A DNA stretch of 64,000 nucleotides from Alterisphingorhabdus sp038748365 (GCA_038748365.1 JBCDIZ010000002.1:62001-126000), one strand, 5' to 3'. Shown: positions 43,338 to 53,098, counted from the stretch's first letter. The notes: generated by a model not told the origin, from the sequence alone. A program made the numbers and translations.

Positions 43338-44234
43338 ATGACAGAGACGCGAGATACGGGATTGAATGAAACAACCGAGACGGTTGCGAGCACTAGTAAT
43401 GGCTATGCCATGCTAATGGTTTGCCTTGTCCTTTTCGTGGTAGCATTGCTTTGCCTGATCAACATCAAAACAGGGGGCGCTCTGTTTGTTGTCGGCCTTA
43501 CTGCTTCCGGTTTTGCATTTCTGTTTGTGTTGTGCGGCTTTTATCTGCTCAACCCCAATCAGGCCGCTGCTATTCAGTTATTCGGTGAATATCGTGGCAG
43601 TGATCGCAATACCGGGTTGCGCTGGGTTCTCCCCTGGCTGACGCGCAAACGCATCTCGGTCAGGGTGCATAATGTCACCTCTTCGACGGTGAAGGTGAAT
43701 GACTTGCGCGGTAACCCGATTGAGATAGCCACCAATGTGGTCTGGCGCGTAACCGATACTGCGAAGGCACTGTTCGACGTTGAGGATTATCACGAGTTCG
43801 TCGATATCCAGATTGAAAGTGCGGTCCGTGTCATTGGTGCGCGCTACCCTTATGATGATCTTGAGCATAAGGAAGTTACCCTGCGCGGTGATGCTGAAGA
43901 GGTCAGCGAGGAACTGGAGAAACAGCTGCAGGAGCGCGTGGCGCAGGCAGGTGTGATTATTGATGAGTGCCGCCTGACGCATCTGGCCTATGCCCCGGAA
44001 ATCGCCCAGGCCATGCTGCGCCGCCAACAGGCAGAAGCCGTGGTTGCTGCACGCACAAGGCTGGTTGATGGCGCGGTCGGCATGGTTGAGATGGCGCTGG
44101 AAAAGCTGAGCGAGAAGGATGTCGTTGATCTCGATGACGAACGCCGAGCGGCGATGGTGTCCAACCTGATGGTGGTGCTCTGTGGTGAGCGCGACACCCA
44201 GCCGGTGGTCAACACCGGTTCGCTCTATCAATGA
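43338..44234 (+). CDS. SPFH/band 7 domain membrane protein
   Basis: A 298-residue protein with two N-terminal membrane helices (about residues 24-43 and 50-72), then an SPFH domain: PNQAAAIQLFGEYRGSDRNT, then LRWVLPWLTRKRISVRVHNV and NPIEIATNVVWRVTDTAKAL. A coiled coil with the AQAMLRRQQAEAVVAARTRL segment follows. SPFH proteins form ring-like membrane scaffolds with proteases or lipids. The short RHH protein downstream is a common companion. AT-rich DNA at 43275-43320 and a CAGGGAG ribosome site precede the start. Confidence 0.92.
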   Translation: MTETRDTGLNETTETVASTSNGYAMLMVCLVLFVVALLCLINIKTGGALFVVGLTASGFAFLFVLCGFYLLNPNQAAAIQLFGEYRGSDRNTGLRWVLPWLTRKRISVRVHNVTSSTVKVNDLRGNPIEIATNVVWRVTDTAKALFDVEDYHEFVDIQIESAVRVIGARYPYDDLEHKEVTLRGDAEEVSEELEKQLQERVAQAGVIIDECRLTHLAYAPEIAQAMLRRQQAEAVVAARTRLVDGAVGMVEMALEKLSEKDVVDLDDERRAAMVSNLMVVLCGERDTQPVVNTGSLYQ

Positions 44235-44283
44235 TGTAATTGGCTAATGCGGTCGGGGCGGATGTTCCGGCCGGGAGGCAATC

Positions 44284-44499
44284 ATGCCCGAAAAACCGAA
44301 ACCGGTGGCGAAGAAATCCTTCGCATTGCGTGTTGATCCGGAGCTTTATGACGCGATCGAGCGCGTGGCGGCGGGTGAGTTGCGCAGTGTCAACGCTCAA
44401 ATTGAAGTGATGCTGCGCGATGGATTAGCGCGGCGCGGAGTGAAGCTGGCCCCGCCAGTAAAACGCAAACGCGGACGCCCGCCGAAGCAGAAAGACTAG
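44284..44499 (+). CDS. Arc-like ribbon-helix-helix protein with AT-hook tail
   Basis: A 71-residue DNA-binding protein. The FALRVDPELYDAIERVA and SVNAQIEVMLRDGLARRG segments match an Arc/CopG ribbon-helix-helix, with the beta strand supplying DNA contacts. The basic end KRKRGRPPKQK contains RGRP, the AT-hook core. It follows the SPFH gene by 49 bases and precedes the next by three, so it may be cotranscribed and may regulate the operon through the AT-rich upstream DNA. No toxin gene is adjacent. Confidence 0.85.
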   Translation: MPEKPKPVAKKSFALRVDPELYDAIERVAAGELRSVNAQIEVMLRDGLARRGVKLAPPVKRKRGRPPKQKD

Positions 44500-44502
44500 A
44501 CT

Positions 44503-44829
44503 ATGGCTGATAAACCGAAGATGTTCCTCTGCCTCAAACGCGGCCCCATGCTGATCCAGCTAATACCGCAGACCGGATCAGGCTGGATGGCCATGGGCCT
44601 GTGGATACTCGGTTTTCTGGTAATGCTGGGTGGGTTTCTGTTCCTATCGCAGTCGGATAGCGGTGACATCCCAGCATCGTCTATGCCGATTTTTGCCATC
44701 CTGGTGAGCGTCTGGGCAATTGCGATGATCGTCTGGACGTATCGCCATAGCGATGTGATCGAAATCCATGATCTTAGAGAATTTGCCGAATGGAAACGCG
44801 AAAAGGACGCTAAGAGCAAGCGAAGATAA
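44503..44829 (+). CDS. Unknown two-helix membrane protein
   Basis: A 108-residue protein with two membrane helices (about residues 28-48 and 61-80) and a charged C-terminus ending in a basic tail. I do not recognise a family. It begins three bases after the RHH/AT-hook gene and is presumably part of the SPFH operon. Confidence 0.7.
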   Translation: MADKPKMFLCLKRGPMLIQLIPQTGSGWMAMGLWILGFLVMLGGFLFLSQSDSGDIPASSMPIFAILVSVWAIAMIVWTYRHSDVIEIHDLREFAEWKREKDAKSKRR

Positions 44830-44958
44830 TACTATAACCATAGCCCATAGCTGTGTCATTCCAAGAAAAGACGAAACATTCGGTAAACTCACTACGCATT
44901 ATCCAAAGTCGAGGACAAAGCGCTTGCCGGTGCTGGTGGTTTTTGCAAGACACGGTTT

Positions 44959-45642
44959 GTGAGTGAGAGCAGTGAAGAAACCGGGGGATCATCCCAAGAA
45001 GCCATTGCCGCGTGGGAGGATGTCCGCGCTGACAGCTCTATTCAGTTTGAAATACCGCCAGAAGAGGATCCGCCCGAGCCACCGCCACAATGGTGGGTCG
45101 ATTTTCGCGAATGGCTGAGCGAGCTGCTGGCGCCTGTGGGTGAATTTCTTGTCGCAAATTGGCCTATATTGAAAATTATGTTGCTTGGAGCGCTGGCTAT
45201 CGGGGTCGCACTTCTGATCTGGTATATCGCGCGCAATATGATCGCCGAACGACGCAAATTAGATGGCGACGTTGAGGAGGATGCTGGCTGGCGTCCCGAT
45301 ATTGGCACCGCGCGGGCGCTATTGCAGGACGCGGATGCGCTGGCGGCGGAAGGCCGCTTTGCTGAAGCGATCCGGCTGATCCTGTGGCGTTCAATCGAGG
45401 ACATCTCCAAAGCTGAGCCGCGCGCCATAACGCCAGCTAATACGGCCCGGGAAATTGGCCGTTTCACCATATTATCCGATCATGCACGCGAGGTGTTCAC
45501 CATGATTGCCGGGCATGTCGAGCGCGGTATTTTTGCGGCGCAGCCTGTTGAAGAAGGCGCGTGGCAGGAAGCGCGCAGTGCCTATGATGATTTTGCCATG
45601 GCTGATGGGCGATCGCCACGCCGCAGCAGAAGAACCGCATAA
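44959..45642 (+). CDS. DUF4129 domain membrane protein
   Basis: A 227-residue protein. After a Pro-rich acidic N-terminus (PPEEDPPEPPPQWW) there is one membrane helix (about 74-95), then the DUF4129 region including ARALLQDADALAAEGRFAEA and IRLILWRSIEDISKA. DUF4129 occurs with DUF4350, MoxR, DUF58 and SpoIIM genes, as here. Probable GTG start; the ribosome site is weak. Its stop overlaps the next start (TAATG). Confidence 0.82.
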   Translation: MSESSEETGGSSQEAIAAWEDVRADSSIQFEIPPEEDPPEPPPQWWVDFREWLSELLAPVGEFLVANWPILKIMLLGALAIGVALLIWYIARNMIAERRKLDGDVEEDAGWRPDIGTARALLQDADALAAEGRFAEAIRLILWRSIEDISKAEPRAITPANTAREIGRFTILSDHAREVFTMIAGHVERGIFAAQPVEEGAWQEARSAYDDFAMADGRSPRRSRRTA

Positions 45643-46958
45643 TGGCGACCGCTGCCGCTCCTGTCGCACAGCCTGCTTCTGCTGAAATAGCGGGTTCTGG
45701 CTCACCCTTTACCCGCACCACCATATTGGCGCTGGTGCTGGTCGGGGCGTTGGCGTTTTTCGGGATGCTGTATAGCCTGGGCAGCGGCAACCCGTTGATC
45801 AATCAGAATAATGGCCGGGCGCATGCAGCATCGGATAGTCTGGTTGGCTATAAGGCACTAACCAAATTGCTGCGCGCAGAAGGCCGTGATGTTGAACTGT
45901 CGCGCACACCCGCCGGTGCCAATACACCTTCGTTGCTCGTCATTACTGCGGATTATTTCAGCAAATGGGAAGATGTCGAAGCGCTGATTAGCGGGCATCG
46001 TTACTATGGCCCGACCTTGGTGATCCTGCCCAAATGGATTGCCATGCCGGCGCCCGATATTGACCGTAACTGGGTGCGCCTGCTGGAAACCCAGTCTTAT
46101 GAAGCGAATTTTGATGGGGCTGATCTCAAAACCGAGATTGGGGAGAATGATGCTGGTGGCGCGGTGTTGCAATCCGGCTTTGGCCCCGCGCCTAAAGCAC
46201 CTGAAAAGCTGGTGACGCTGGGCCGACAAGATCTCTACCCGATGGTGCGCGATAGCAAGAGTGGTCGGCCTGTTATCGGCTATCTGGATGATGGTTTTTA
46301 TGAATGGCTCGACGGCTTGGCAGAGCGCCAGGAGATACAGCCGTCCGAAGATGATGGCTATTATGATGATATATGGCCGGTGGTGTTCGTTGCTGATCCT
46401 GATCTGTTCAACAATAAGGGGTTAGCCGATCAAAAGACCGCATTGCATGCGCTCGGCATTATCAATGCGATTGATGATGGCACCGACTATCCGATTGTCT
46501 TTGACCTCACCGCCAATGGCCTTGGCCGCTCTGATAATCTGCTGACCTTGGCCTTTCGTCCGCCATTTCTTGCTGCAACCATATGTTTTCTTGTCGCCGC
46601 TTGCATGGTGGGATGGGTCGCCTTTACCCGCTTTGCCCCGCCGATCATGGCGTCGCGGGTGATTGATTTCGGCAAGGAGACGCTGGTGTATAACAGCGCG
46701 GCGACGATGCGGCTTTTACGGCGGGAGCATCTGTTGCGTGAACCTTATGCCCGGCTCGTCCGCGGGATAGCGATGCGACGGCTCAACCTGACTGCCGCCA
46801 TGGATGATGAGAGTGTGGATGCGCGGCTCGATGCGCAAACGCCCGATGATGTGATGCCCTTTACCGCGCGGCGGGCCGAGTTGCTCGCGGCGCAGAAACC
46901 CGATGATATTGCCGCTGCCTCGGCGGCGCTGCATGAATGGAAGAAGGATTATTTATGA
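45642..46958 (+). CDS. DUF4350 domain membrane protein
   Basis: A 438-residue protein with helices near residues 25-45 and 310-330 and a large outer part between. The DUF4350 start (GRAHAASDSLVGYKALTKLL and GRDVELSRTPA) is recognisable; the domain resembles a GATase-like fold used in adhesion or von Willebrand-type complexes. Specific function unknown. It overlaps both neighbours, which supports a complex with MoxR and DUF58. Confidence 0.85.
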   Translation: MATAAAPVAQPASAEIAGSGSPFTRTTILALVLVGALAFFGMLYSLGSGNPLINQNNGRAHAASDSLVGYKALTKLLRAEGRDVELSRTPAGANTPSLLVITADYFSKWEDVEALISGHRYYGPTLVILPKWIAMPAPDIDRNWVRLLETQSYEANFDGADLKTEIGENDAGGAVLQSGFGPAPKAPEKLVTLGRQDLYPMVRDSKSGRPVIGYLDDGFYEWLDGLAERQEIQPSEDDGYYDDIWPVVFVADPDLFNNKGLADQKTALHALGIINAIDDGTDYPIVFDLTANGLGRSDNLLTLAFRPPFLAATICFLVAACMVGWVAFTRFAPPIMASRVIDFGKETLVYNSAATMRLLRREHLLREPYARLVRGIAMRRLNLTAAMDDESVDARLDAQTPDDVMPFTARRAELLAAQKPDDIAAASAALHEWKKDYL

Positions 46959-47914
46959 CCGATATAGCCTCGGTACAGTCATTGGCTCAGCAGATCCGCG
47001 CCGAGATCGCCAAGGCGGTGGTCGGGCAGGACGACGTGGTCGATCATCTGCTGATCGCGCTGTTTTCCGGCGGGCATATCCTGCTGGAAGGGCCTCCGGG
47101 AACAGCCAAGACGTTTTTGGCGCAGTGCTTTGCCGCGACCCTATCACTCGATTATGGCCGTATCCAGTTTACCCCCGATCTGATGCCCGGCGATATTCTC
47201 GGCTCCAACCTGTTCAACTTCCAGACCAGCCAGTTCACCCTGACGCGCGGACCGATTTTCTGCGAGCTGCTGCTGGCGGACGAGATCAACCGCACTCCGC
47301 CCAAGACGCAGGCGGCGCTGCTCGAAGCGATGCAGGAGCGTGCGGTGACGATTGATGGTGAGCGTTACAAGCTGCCCGATCAATTCATGGTGGTAGCAAC
47401 GCAAAACCCGATTGAACAACAGGGCGTCTATCCGCTGCCCGAGGCGCAGCTGGACCGTTTTCTGTTCAAGGTGATTGTCGATTATCCGAGCCACGAAGAG
47501 GAGCGCGATATTGTTGCCACCTATGGCCAGCGGCCAAGGGTACAGCGGCCGGGCGATCTGGAGGTCAAAGGTGTGGTCGAGAAATCGAAACTGGCCGAGG
47601 CGCTGGATGTGGTGCGGCAGGTTAAGCTGGTCGATGATATTGTCGATTATATCGTCCGTCTGGTGCGTGCCACGCGAGACAATAGCGCGCTGGAAAGCGG
47701 CGCCAGCCCGCGTGCGGCGGTGATGCTGGCCAATGCGGCGCGTGCGCGCGCGGTGCTGCATGGCCGCGACTATGCCATTCCTGATGATGTCAAAGCGCTA
47801 GCCGCTTCGGTGCTGCGCCACCGCATCATGCTCTCGCCGACGGCAGAGATTGAAGGGCGGCAGGTTGAGGATATTGTCGAAAGCCTGATCGAACAGACAG
47901 AGGCACCGCGTTGA
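46955..47914 (+). CDS. MoxR family AAA+ ATPase
   Basis: A 319-residue AAA+ protein acting as a chaperone, typically on VWA/DUF58 partners. Walker A is LEGPPGTAKTFLAQCF, Walker B LLLADEINRTPPKTQAALLE, and sensor 1 VVATQNPIEQQGVYPLPEAQ. The AAA lid-2 domain follows. ATG 46955 overlaps the DUF4350 stop (ATGA); the ATG 6 codons upstream is less likely. Confidence 0.95.
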   Translation: MTDIASVQSLAQQIRAEIAKAVVGQDDVVDHLLIALFSGGHILLEGPPGTAKTFLAQCFAATLSLDYGRIQFTPDLMPGDILGSNLFNFQTSQFTLTRGPIFCELLLADEINRTPPKTQAALLEAMQERAVTIDGERYKLPDQFMVVATQNPIEQQGVYPLPEAQLDRFLFKVIVDYPSHEEERDIVATYGQRPRVQRPGDLEVKGVVEKSKLAEALDVVRQVKLVDDIVDYIVRLVRATRDNSALESGASPRAAVMLANAARARAVLHGRDYAIPDDVKALAASVLRHRIMLSPTAEIEGRQVEDIVESLIEQTEAPR

Positions 47915-49236
47915 TCGCGCCTACCCAAAGAGCGATTATTCTTGTCGCGGCGGGTGCGCCCTTGGCGTTGGTCATCGCCGCGGTGGCACCGGCTGCCTGG
48001 GCAATTGGTATCGTCTGGTCGGTGCTGATCGTGTTGATGATGTTCGCCGATGCGCTGATGACGCCAGCGATGGACACTATGCGCTTCTCGGCCGCGCATT
48101 TTGGTGAGGTAGGGCAACCGCTTGTCGCGCGGATGCAGGTGACGCTGAAATCGCGTTTGTACAGAAGCCGGATGGAAGGCTTTGCTGCGGTTGATAGCCG
48201 GCTGGATGCCAGCGGCCGCAGTCTCTTCACACTAAATCGCGATCAGCAGGATGAAGAAGACGAAATCTGGTCGGCAGAGGTCTGCTTTACACCCAATCGT
48301 CGCGGTCCGGCGCTGATTGACCGCTGTGGCGCGCGCTGGACGGGGCCATTGGGACTGGTCTGGCGGCAGCAGGAGCGCAGTTGCGACGAGGAAGTGCGCA
48401 TCCTGCCCGATGTCTCACCGATCCGTAGCCCGACGGTACAGCTGTTTCTGCGCGATGCACTATATGGCATTGTCGCGCGCAAATTTCGCGGTGAGGGAAC
48501 CGAATTTGATGCGCTAGCCGATTATCAGCCCGGCATGGATCGGCGGAGCATCGACTGGAAAGGCTCGGCGCGGCACACCAAATTGCTGGCCAAGGAATAT
48601 GATACCGAGCGCAATAACCAGATTGTCTTTGCCGTCGATTGCGGCAAGGCGATGTGCGAGCCGATTGATGGTCTACCGCGCGTTGATCGCGCGGTTCAGG
48701 CGGCCCTGCTGACCGGTTTTGCTGCGCTTAAATCGGGGGACAGGGCGGCGCTGATGGCCTTTGCCGCGCAGCCGGAGATATTCTCGCCCTTTGTCACCGG
48801 AACGCGGGAATTTCACCGTTTCCAAAGCGAGGCCGGAGCGATTGATTATCGCCATCAGGAAACCAACTTCACCCTTGCCATGGCGACATTGGCGGCGCGA
48901 TTGAAACGCCGCTCACTCATCGTCATCCTCACTGATTTTGCCGATACCACCAGTGCTGAGCTGATGCTGGAATCGGTCGGGCGGCTGGTTGACCGCCACC
49001 TGGTCCTCTTCGTAGTGATGAAGGATGCGGTGCTGGAGGACATCGCCGAACAGGCTCCAGCGGATATTGATGGCGTCGCAGAAAGCGTCACCGCTGATGC
49101 GCTGATAACCGAGAAGCAACTGGTGATCAGCCGCTTGCAGCATATGGGCGTCGATGTGATAGAAGCGCCGCATGAGGATATCGGCACACAGCTCCTCAAT
49201 GCCTATCTCAGGATCAAGAAGCGGGGGTCGCTATAA
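47911..49236 (+). CDS. DUF58 domain protein
   Basis: A 441-residue protein with two short membrane helices near the start, a beta-rich part and the DUF58 domain: GTEFDALADYQPGMDRRSID, then WKGSARHTKLLAKEYDTERN, followed by a VWA-like fold with VFAVDCGKAMCEP and LIVILTDFADTTSAE. It is the expected MoxR partner. The start is TTG 47911, overlapping the moxR stop; the next start codons are inside conserved sequence. Confidence 0.93.
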   Translation: MIAPTQRAIILVAAGAPLALVIAAVAPAAWAIGIVWSVLIVLMMFADALMTPAMDTMRFSAAHFGEVGQPLVARMQVTLKSRLYRSRMEGFAAVDSRLDASGRSLFTLNRDQQDEEDEIWSAEVCFTPNRRGPALIDRCGARWTGPLGLVWRQQERSCDEEVRILPDVSPIRSPTVQLFLRDALYGIVARKFRGEGTEFDALADYQPGMDRRSIDWKGSARHTKLLAKEYDTERNNQIVFAVDCGKAMCEPIDGLPRVDRAVQAALLTGFAALKSGDRAALMAFAAQPEIFSPFVTGTREFHRFQSEAGAIDYRHQETNFTLAMATLAARLKRRSLIVILTDFADTTSAELMLESVGRLVDRHLVLFVVMKDAVLEDIAEQAPADIDGVAESVTADALITEKQLVISRLQHMGVDVIEAPHEDIGTQLLNAYLRIKKRGSL

Positions 49237-50324
49237 TGGCAGAGCAGGCATTTGCTCCGCATATGGTTGCCGATGCACAGGCGGCGCTTGATGATATCGC
49301 GGTGCTGCGTTCGGACCGCTTCCGGCTGGAGCGCGAGGCGGACTGGACCCGGTTAGACCAGATCATCACCATGCTGGAAAAGGGCAGACGTTCGCGCATC
49401 AGCGATGAGGATTCGCTAGCGCTTCCGACGCTGTATCGCAAGACAGTTTCGGCGCTGTCTATTGCCCGTGAAAGCTCGCTTGATTCTGGCCTGATCAGCT
49501 ATCTCGAAGCGCTGACATCGCGTGCTTATTATCAGGTCTATGGCCCGCGCACCGGTTTCTTCGCGTGGTTTGCGGCGTTTTTCTCCGGCGGTTGGAGCCG
49601 CGCCGTGCGGGCGATCTGGCTCGATATTGTCATCATATTGCTGGTGATGGTGGCGGGTGCGGTTGTCGGCTATGTGCTCGTAGACCAGAATAATGACTGG
49701 TATTTCGCCCTGGTCGGCCCGGATATGGCCAGCGGCCGCGTCCCCGGCGCTGATACTGACGTCCTTCGGCGGTCGCTAGGCGGGGGTAATGCTGAGGACA
49801 GCCTGTCGGTCTTCGCCGCATTCCTGTTCAGCAATAATGCACAGGTGGCGATTTTCGCCTTTGCACTGGGCTTTGCGCTTGGCATTCCTTCAATCCTGTT
49901 GGTGACGCATAATCTCGCGCTGCTTGGGGCCATGCTCTGGGTCTTTGTCGATGCTGGAATGGGTGTGGAGTTTGTCGGCTGGCTTTCCATCCATGGCACC
50001 ACCGAATTGCTGGCTATCGCGCTGGCCGGGGCGGCTGGGTTGCATATTGGTCGTGCGATGGCTTTTCCCGGTAAGAAAACCCATTTGGCGGCTATTCAAC
50101 AGGCAGGACTGACCAGCGCAATCGTCATGACCGGTGTGGTGCTGATGCTGGTTCTGGCAGGCTTGTTGGAAGGCTTTGGACGCCAGCTCATAACCGATAC
50201 CGCGATACGCTACGCGATTGGCTATTCGCTGCTGGCATTCTGGGCAGCCTATTTTGCCTTTACCGGCCGTCGTAAAGAGGCCTTGGCTCGACAAACCTCA
50301 GAGGACAGTCACCATGGCGCGTAA
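49236..50324 (+). CDS. SpoIIM/DUF95 family membrane protein
   Basis: A 362-residue protein: a helical cytosolic N-terminal half, then about six membrane helices (first near DIVIILLVMVAGAVVGYVLV) with the SpoIIM-like FSNNAQVAIFAFALGFALGI and FVGWLSIHGTTELLAIALAG segments. Outside spore formers its role is unknown; it routinely accompanies MoxR-DUF58-RDD genes. Begins with TAATG at the DUF58 stop. Confidence 0.92.
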   Translation: MAEQAFAPHMVADAQAALDDIAVLRSDRFRLEREADWTRLDQIITMLEKGRRSRISDEDSLALPTLYRKTVSALSIARESSLDSGLISYLEALTSRAYYQVYGPRTGFFAWFAAFFSGGWSRAVRAIWLDIVIILLVMVAGAVVGYVLVDQNNDWYFALVGPDMASGRVPGADTDVLRRSLGGGNAEDSLSVFAAFLFSNNAQVAIFAFALGFALGIPSILLVTHNLALLGAMLWVFVDAGMGVEFVGWLSIHGTTELLAIALAGAAGLHIGRAMAFPGKKTHLAAIQQAGLTSAIVMTGVVLMLVLAGLLEGFGRQLITDTAIRYAIGYSLLAFWAAYFAFTGRRKEALARQTSEDSHHGA

Positions 50325-51261
50325 TGCAGCCCCCGCATTGCGCACATCGGGCCTCACCAAATTCCGGCGCATGTTGGTCACCCCTGAAGGGGTGGGGCTG
50401 AATATCTCCCTTGCCAGCGCCAGCGCCCGTTTTGGCGCGTTGATGCTCGATATGGTGTTTATCAACCTGATTTATATCGCCTATTTCCTGGTGATGTTCC
50501 TGCTTTTCCTAGGCTTTGGCCTTGGCTTTGAGGAGCTATTCACGGCCAATCCCGAAGCTGTGAATGGCCTGCTCAGCATTCTATTCGTCGTCACGATCCT
50601 GTTCATCTTTATCGTGCGCAATGGTTATTTTCTCTATTTTGAACTGGGGCCGCGTGGCGCGACATGGGGCAAGCGTATCCTGGGCATCAGAGTGGCCGCG
50701 CGTGATGGTGGGCGGCTGGCTCCCGAAGCCGTAGTAGCGCGCAATTTGCTGCGTGAGGTGGAGTTTTTCCTGCCGATCCAGTTTCTCAGCATATTGTCAG
50801 CGCAGGGCAATACCAGCAGCTTCACCCTGATTGCTGGGGTGATCTGGGTGTTGGTCTTTGCTTTCTTCCTGATGTTCAACAAGGACCGGATGCGCTGTGG
50901 CGACCTGCTGGCTGGCACATGGGTGGTTTTGGCCCCGAAACAGCAACTGACCGAAGTGGTCGCGCCGCAGGACAGCATGACATCGGCTGCCCGATATGGT
51001 GCAGATTATCGCTTCAGTGATGCGGAACTGGGCATTTATGGCGAGTATGAACTGCAAACGCTGGAACGGGTGTTGCGTGACGGTTCGGAAGAGAGCGAGC
51101 GCACCGTCTATGTTGCGATCTGTACCAAGCTGGGCTGGGAGCCGGGGGCAGGCGATGAACGGGCGTTTCTGGAGAATTACTACACCCAGCTCAGGCAAAA
51201 GCTGGAAAGCGGTATGCGCTTCGGTAAAAGGCGCGCGAACAAATATGAGGGTGAAGGGTAG
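50314..51261 (+). CDS. RDD family membrane protein
   Basis: A 315-residue protein; the RDD region starts with SASARFGALMLDMVFINLIY and has GATWGKRILGIRVAARDGGR, the usual family block, with about three or four helices. A cytosolic C-terminal part (TLERVLRDGSEESERTVYVA) follows. ATG 50314 after GAGGAC overlaps the SpoIIM gene by 11 bases; it is the last gene of the six-gene operon. Confidence 0.9.
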   Translation: MARNAAPALRTSGLTKFRRMLVTPEGVGLNISLASASARFGALMLDMVFINLIYIAYFLVMFLLFLGFGLGFEELFTANPEAVNGLLSILFVVTILFIFIVRNGYFLYFELGPRGATWGKRILGIRVAARDGGRLAPEAVVARNLLREVEFFLPIQFLSILSAQGNTSSFTLIAGVIWVLVFAFFLMFNKDRMRCGDLLAGTWVVLAPKQQLTEVVAPQDSMTSAARYGADYRFSDAELGIYGEYELQTLERVLRDGSEESERTVYVAICTKLGWEPGAGDERAFLENYYTQLRQKLESGMRFGKRRANKYEGEG

Positions 51262-51291
51262 AGTGGTTTTGGTTTTACGCCACCTTTTCAT

Positions 51292-51365
51292 CCGTTCACC
51301 TCGAGCGAAGTCGAGAGGCCGACACAAGTGCAGAGCGGTGTCTCGACTGGGCTCGACACGAACGG
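51292..51365. repeat. Palindromic repeat, family B copy 2
   Basis: CCGTTCACCTCGAGCGAAGT at the left and CGACACGAACGG at the right, with CGAGAGGCC and GTGTCTCG inside. Sits between the convergent RDD and desaturase genes. Confidence 0.88.
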
Positions 51366-51415
51366 AATAATATCGAAGTCTTTCTGATTCGTTGAAAAAG
51401 GCTTACTTCCAGTAC

Positions 51416-53098
51416 CTACTCCGCAGCAATCGGCGGCACTTCTCCCTCGGCCATTTGCGGACTGCCATTGACGATGGCATCACGCACATTGAAATCCTTG
51501 GCCACTTCGCGTGCTGTCATTTTCGCTGACATCATCACCGACGGCGTCCCACCGCCGGGCTGGGTGCCCTGGCCGACGAGATAGAGATTGGTGATGTCCT
51601 CGCTGCGGTTATGCGGGCGGAAGAATGCCGTCTGGGTCAGCACCGGTTCTACGCCAAAGCCATTGCCCATATGCGAGTTCAACGTCTGCTGGAAATAATT
51701 GGGGGTGACGAAGCTCTTATACACCAGCCGCTCACGTAAATTGGGGATATGGCCGCGTTCATCGAGGAAGCGCAGCACCGTGTCGCAGAAATCCTCGCCA
51801 ATTGCATCCCAATCGAGATCGCTCTGGTTATTCGGTACCGGCACCAGCGTATAGGCGGCGTGATGGCCTTCGGGCGCCAGGCTGGGGTCGGTCAGCGTGG
51901 GGATATGCAGATATTGCGAAAAGTCGGGGCCGAGGATTTTGCGGTCGAAAATATCGGTCAACAGCTCCTCATAGCGCGGCCCCAAAATGATATTGTGGTG
52001 CCGCAAATCCGGGTCGCCATCGGCTTTCTTGTAGCCGAAATAGATGACCAGGATCGACATGCTCTGCTTGCGGAATTTGACCAGCGCATCACGGTTGATC
52101 TTGCGGTGCTTTTTGTCGACCAGATTGAGATAGGTGCTGGCATAATCGCCGTTCGACACCACCAGATCGGCCTTGAGAACATCGCCCGATTTCAGCGTCA
52201 CACCCTGCGCCACGCGCTTGCCGCCCACTTTTTCGACATCAATGCGCTCGACCTCGGCGTTGATCCGCAGCGTGCCGCCCATTTCTTCGAACTTGCGGAT
52301 CAGTCCGTTGACCAGCGCGCCGGTGCCGCCCATGGCAAAATGCACGCCCCAGGTGCGCTCGACAAAATGGATCATCGCGTAGATGGCGGGGACCTTGAGC
52401 GGATTGCCGCCGACCAGCAGCGGCTCGAAGCTGAACACCTGGCGCATCTTGTCCGATTTGAAGTACTTCTTCACCAGCCCGAAAAGCGGTCGCACGGCAT
52501 CGAGCCGCAGCAGATCGGGCACAACCTTCAGCATCGCGCCGATATTACCGAAATAGGTGTAGCCGAGTTCCAGAAAACCGCGATCAAATATGGCGCGCGC
52601 GGCCTTATGGAACTGCTCATACCCTTCCAGATCCTCCGGCGCGAGTTTCTTGATCTGAGTGCGGATATTCTCTGGATCGGCATCATAATCAAAATAGGTG
52701 CCGTCATCGAAATAGACGCGGTAAAAGGGCAGGATCGGGATGATCTCGACATATTTGCTGGTGTTCGGCCCGCTGCTGACACCGCTGGTGATACGCTGAT
52801 TGTCGCCCAAAATCTCGTCCGGAAAGTCGGGCTGGCCCAGCATCGCGCAATCGCGCTCGAGAGAAAACAGCTCTTCAATAAAATGCGGCACGGTCAGCAC
52901 CGTTGGTCCCATATCGAAGGTAAAGCCATCGGCCTTTCGGACATAGGCGCGACCGCCCGGAGCACCCAGTTTCTCGACGATGGTGGTGTCAAAACCCAGG
53001 CTCTGCAGCCGCATCGCACAGGCGATGCCACCAATGCCCGAGCCGATGACAATGGCTTTTTGGCGCCTGCTATCCATGCTGGTCGTAGATGTGCTCAC
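51416..53098 (-). CDS. CrtI-type carotenoid/phytoene desaturase
   Basis: A 560-residue FAD amine-oxidase-fold enzyme. The FAD motif is IVIGSGIGGIACAMRLQSLG followed by VEKLGAPGGRAY, and near the end NLYLVGQGTQPGGGTPSVMM is the bacterial CrtI signature. It should insert double bonds into phytoene or a related C30/C40 polyene. It is 50-60 residues longer than typical CrtI; extra sequence lies around residues 95-125 (LGDNQRITSGVSSGPNTSKY), and there is a short C-terminal tail. No other carotenoid genes are in the window. GTG 53098 with AAGG upstream is the likely start. Confidence 0.85.
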   Translation of the reverse strand: MSTSTTSMDSRRQKAIVIGSGIGGIACAMRLQSLGFDTTIVEKLGAPGGRAYVRKADGFTFDMGPTVLTVPHFIEELFSLERDCAMLGQPDFPDEILGDNQRITSGVSSGPNTSKYVEIIPILPFYRVYFDDGTYFDYDADPENIRTQIKKLAPEDLEGYEQFHKAARAIFDRGFLELGYTYFGNIGAMLKVVPDLLRLDAVRPLFGLVKKYFKSDKMRQVFSFEPLLVGGNPLKVPAIYAMIHFVERTWGVHFAMGGTGALVNGLIRKFEEMGGTLRINAEVERIDVEKVGGKRVAQGVTLKSGDVLKADLVVSNGDYASTYLNLVDKKHRKINRDALVKFRKQSMSILVIYFGYKKADGDPDLRHHNIILGPRYEELLTDIFDRKILGPDFSQYLHIPTLTDPSLAPEGHHAAYTLVPVPNNQSDLDWDAIGEDFCDTVLRFLDERGHIPNLRERLVYKSFVTPNYFQQTLNSHMGNGFGVEPVLTQTAFFRPHNRSEDITNLYLVGQGTQPGGGTPSVMMSAKMTAREVAKDFNVRDAIVNGSPQMAEGEVPPIAAE

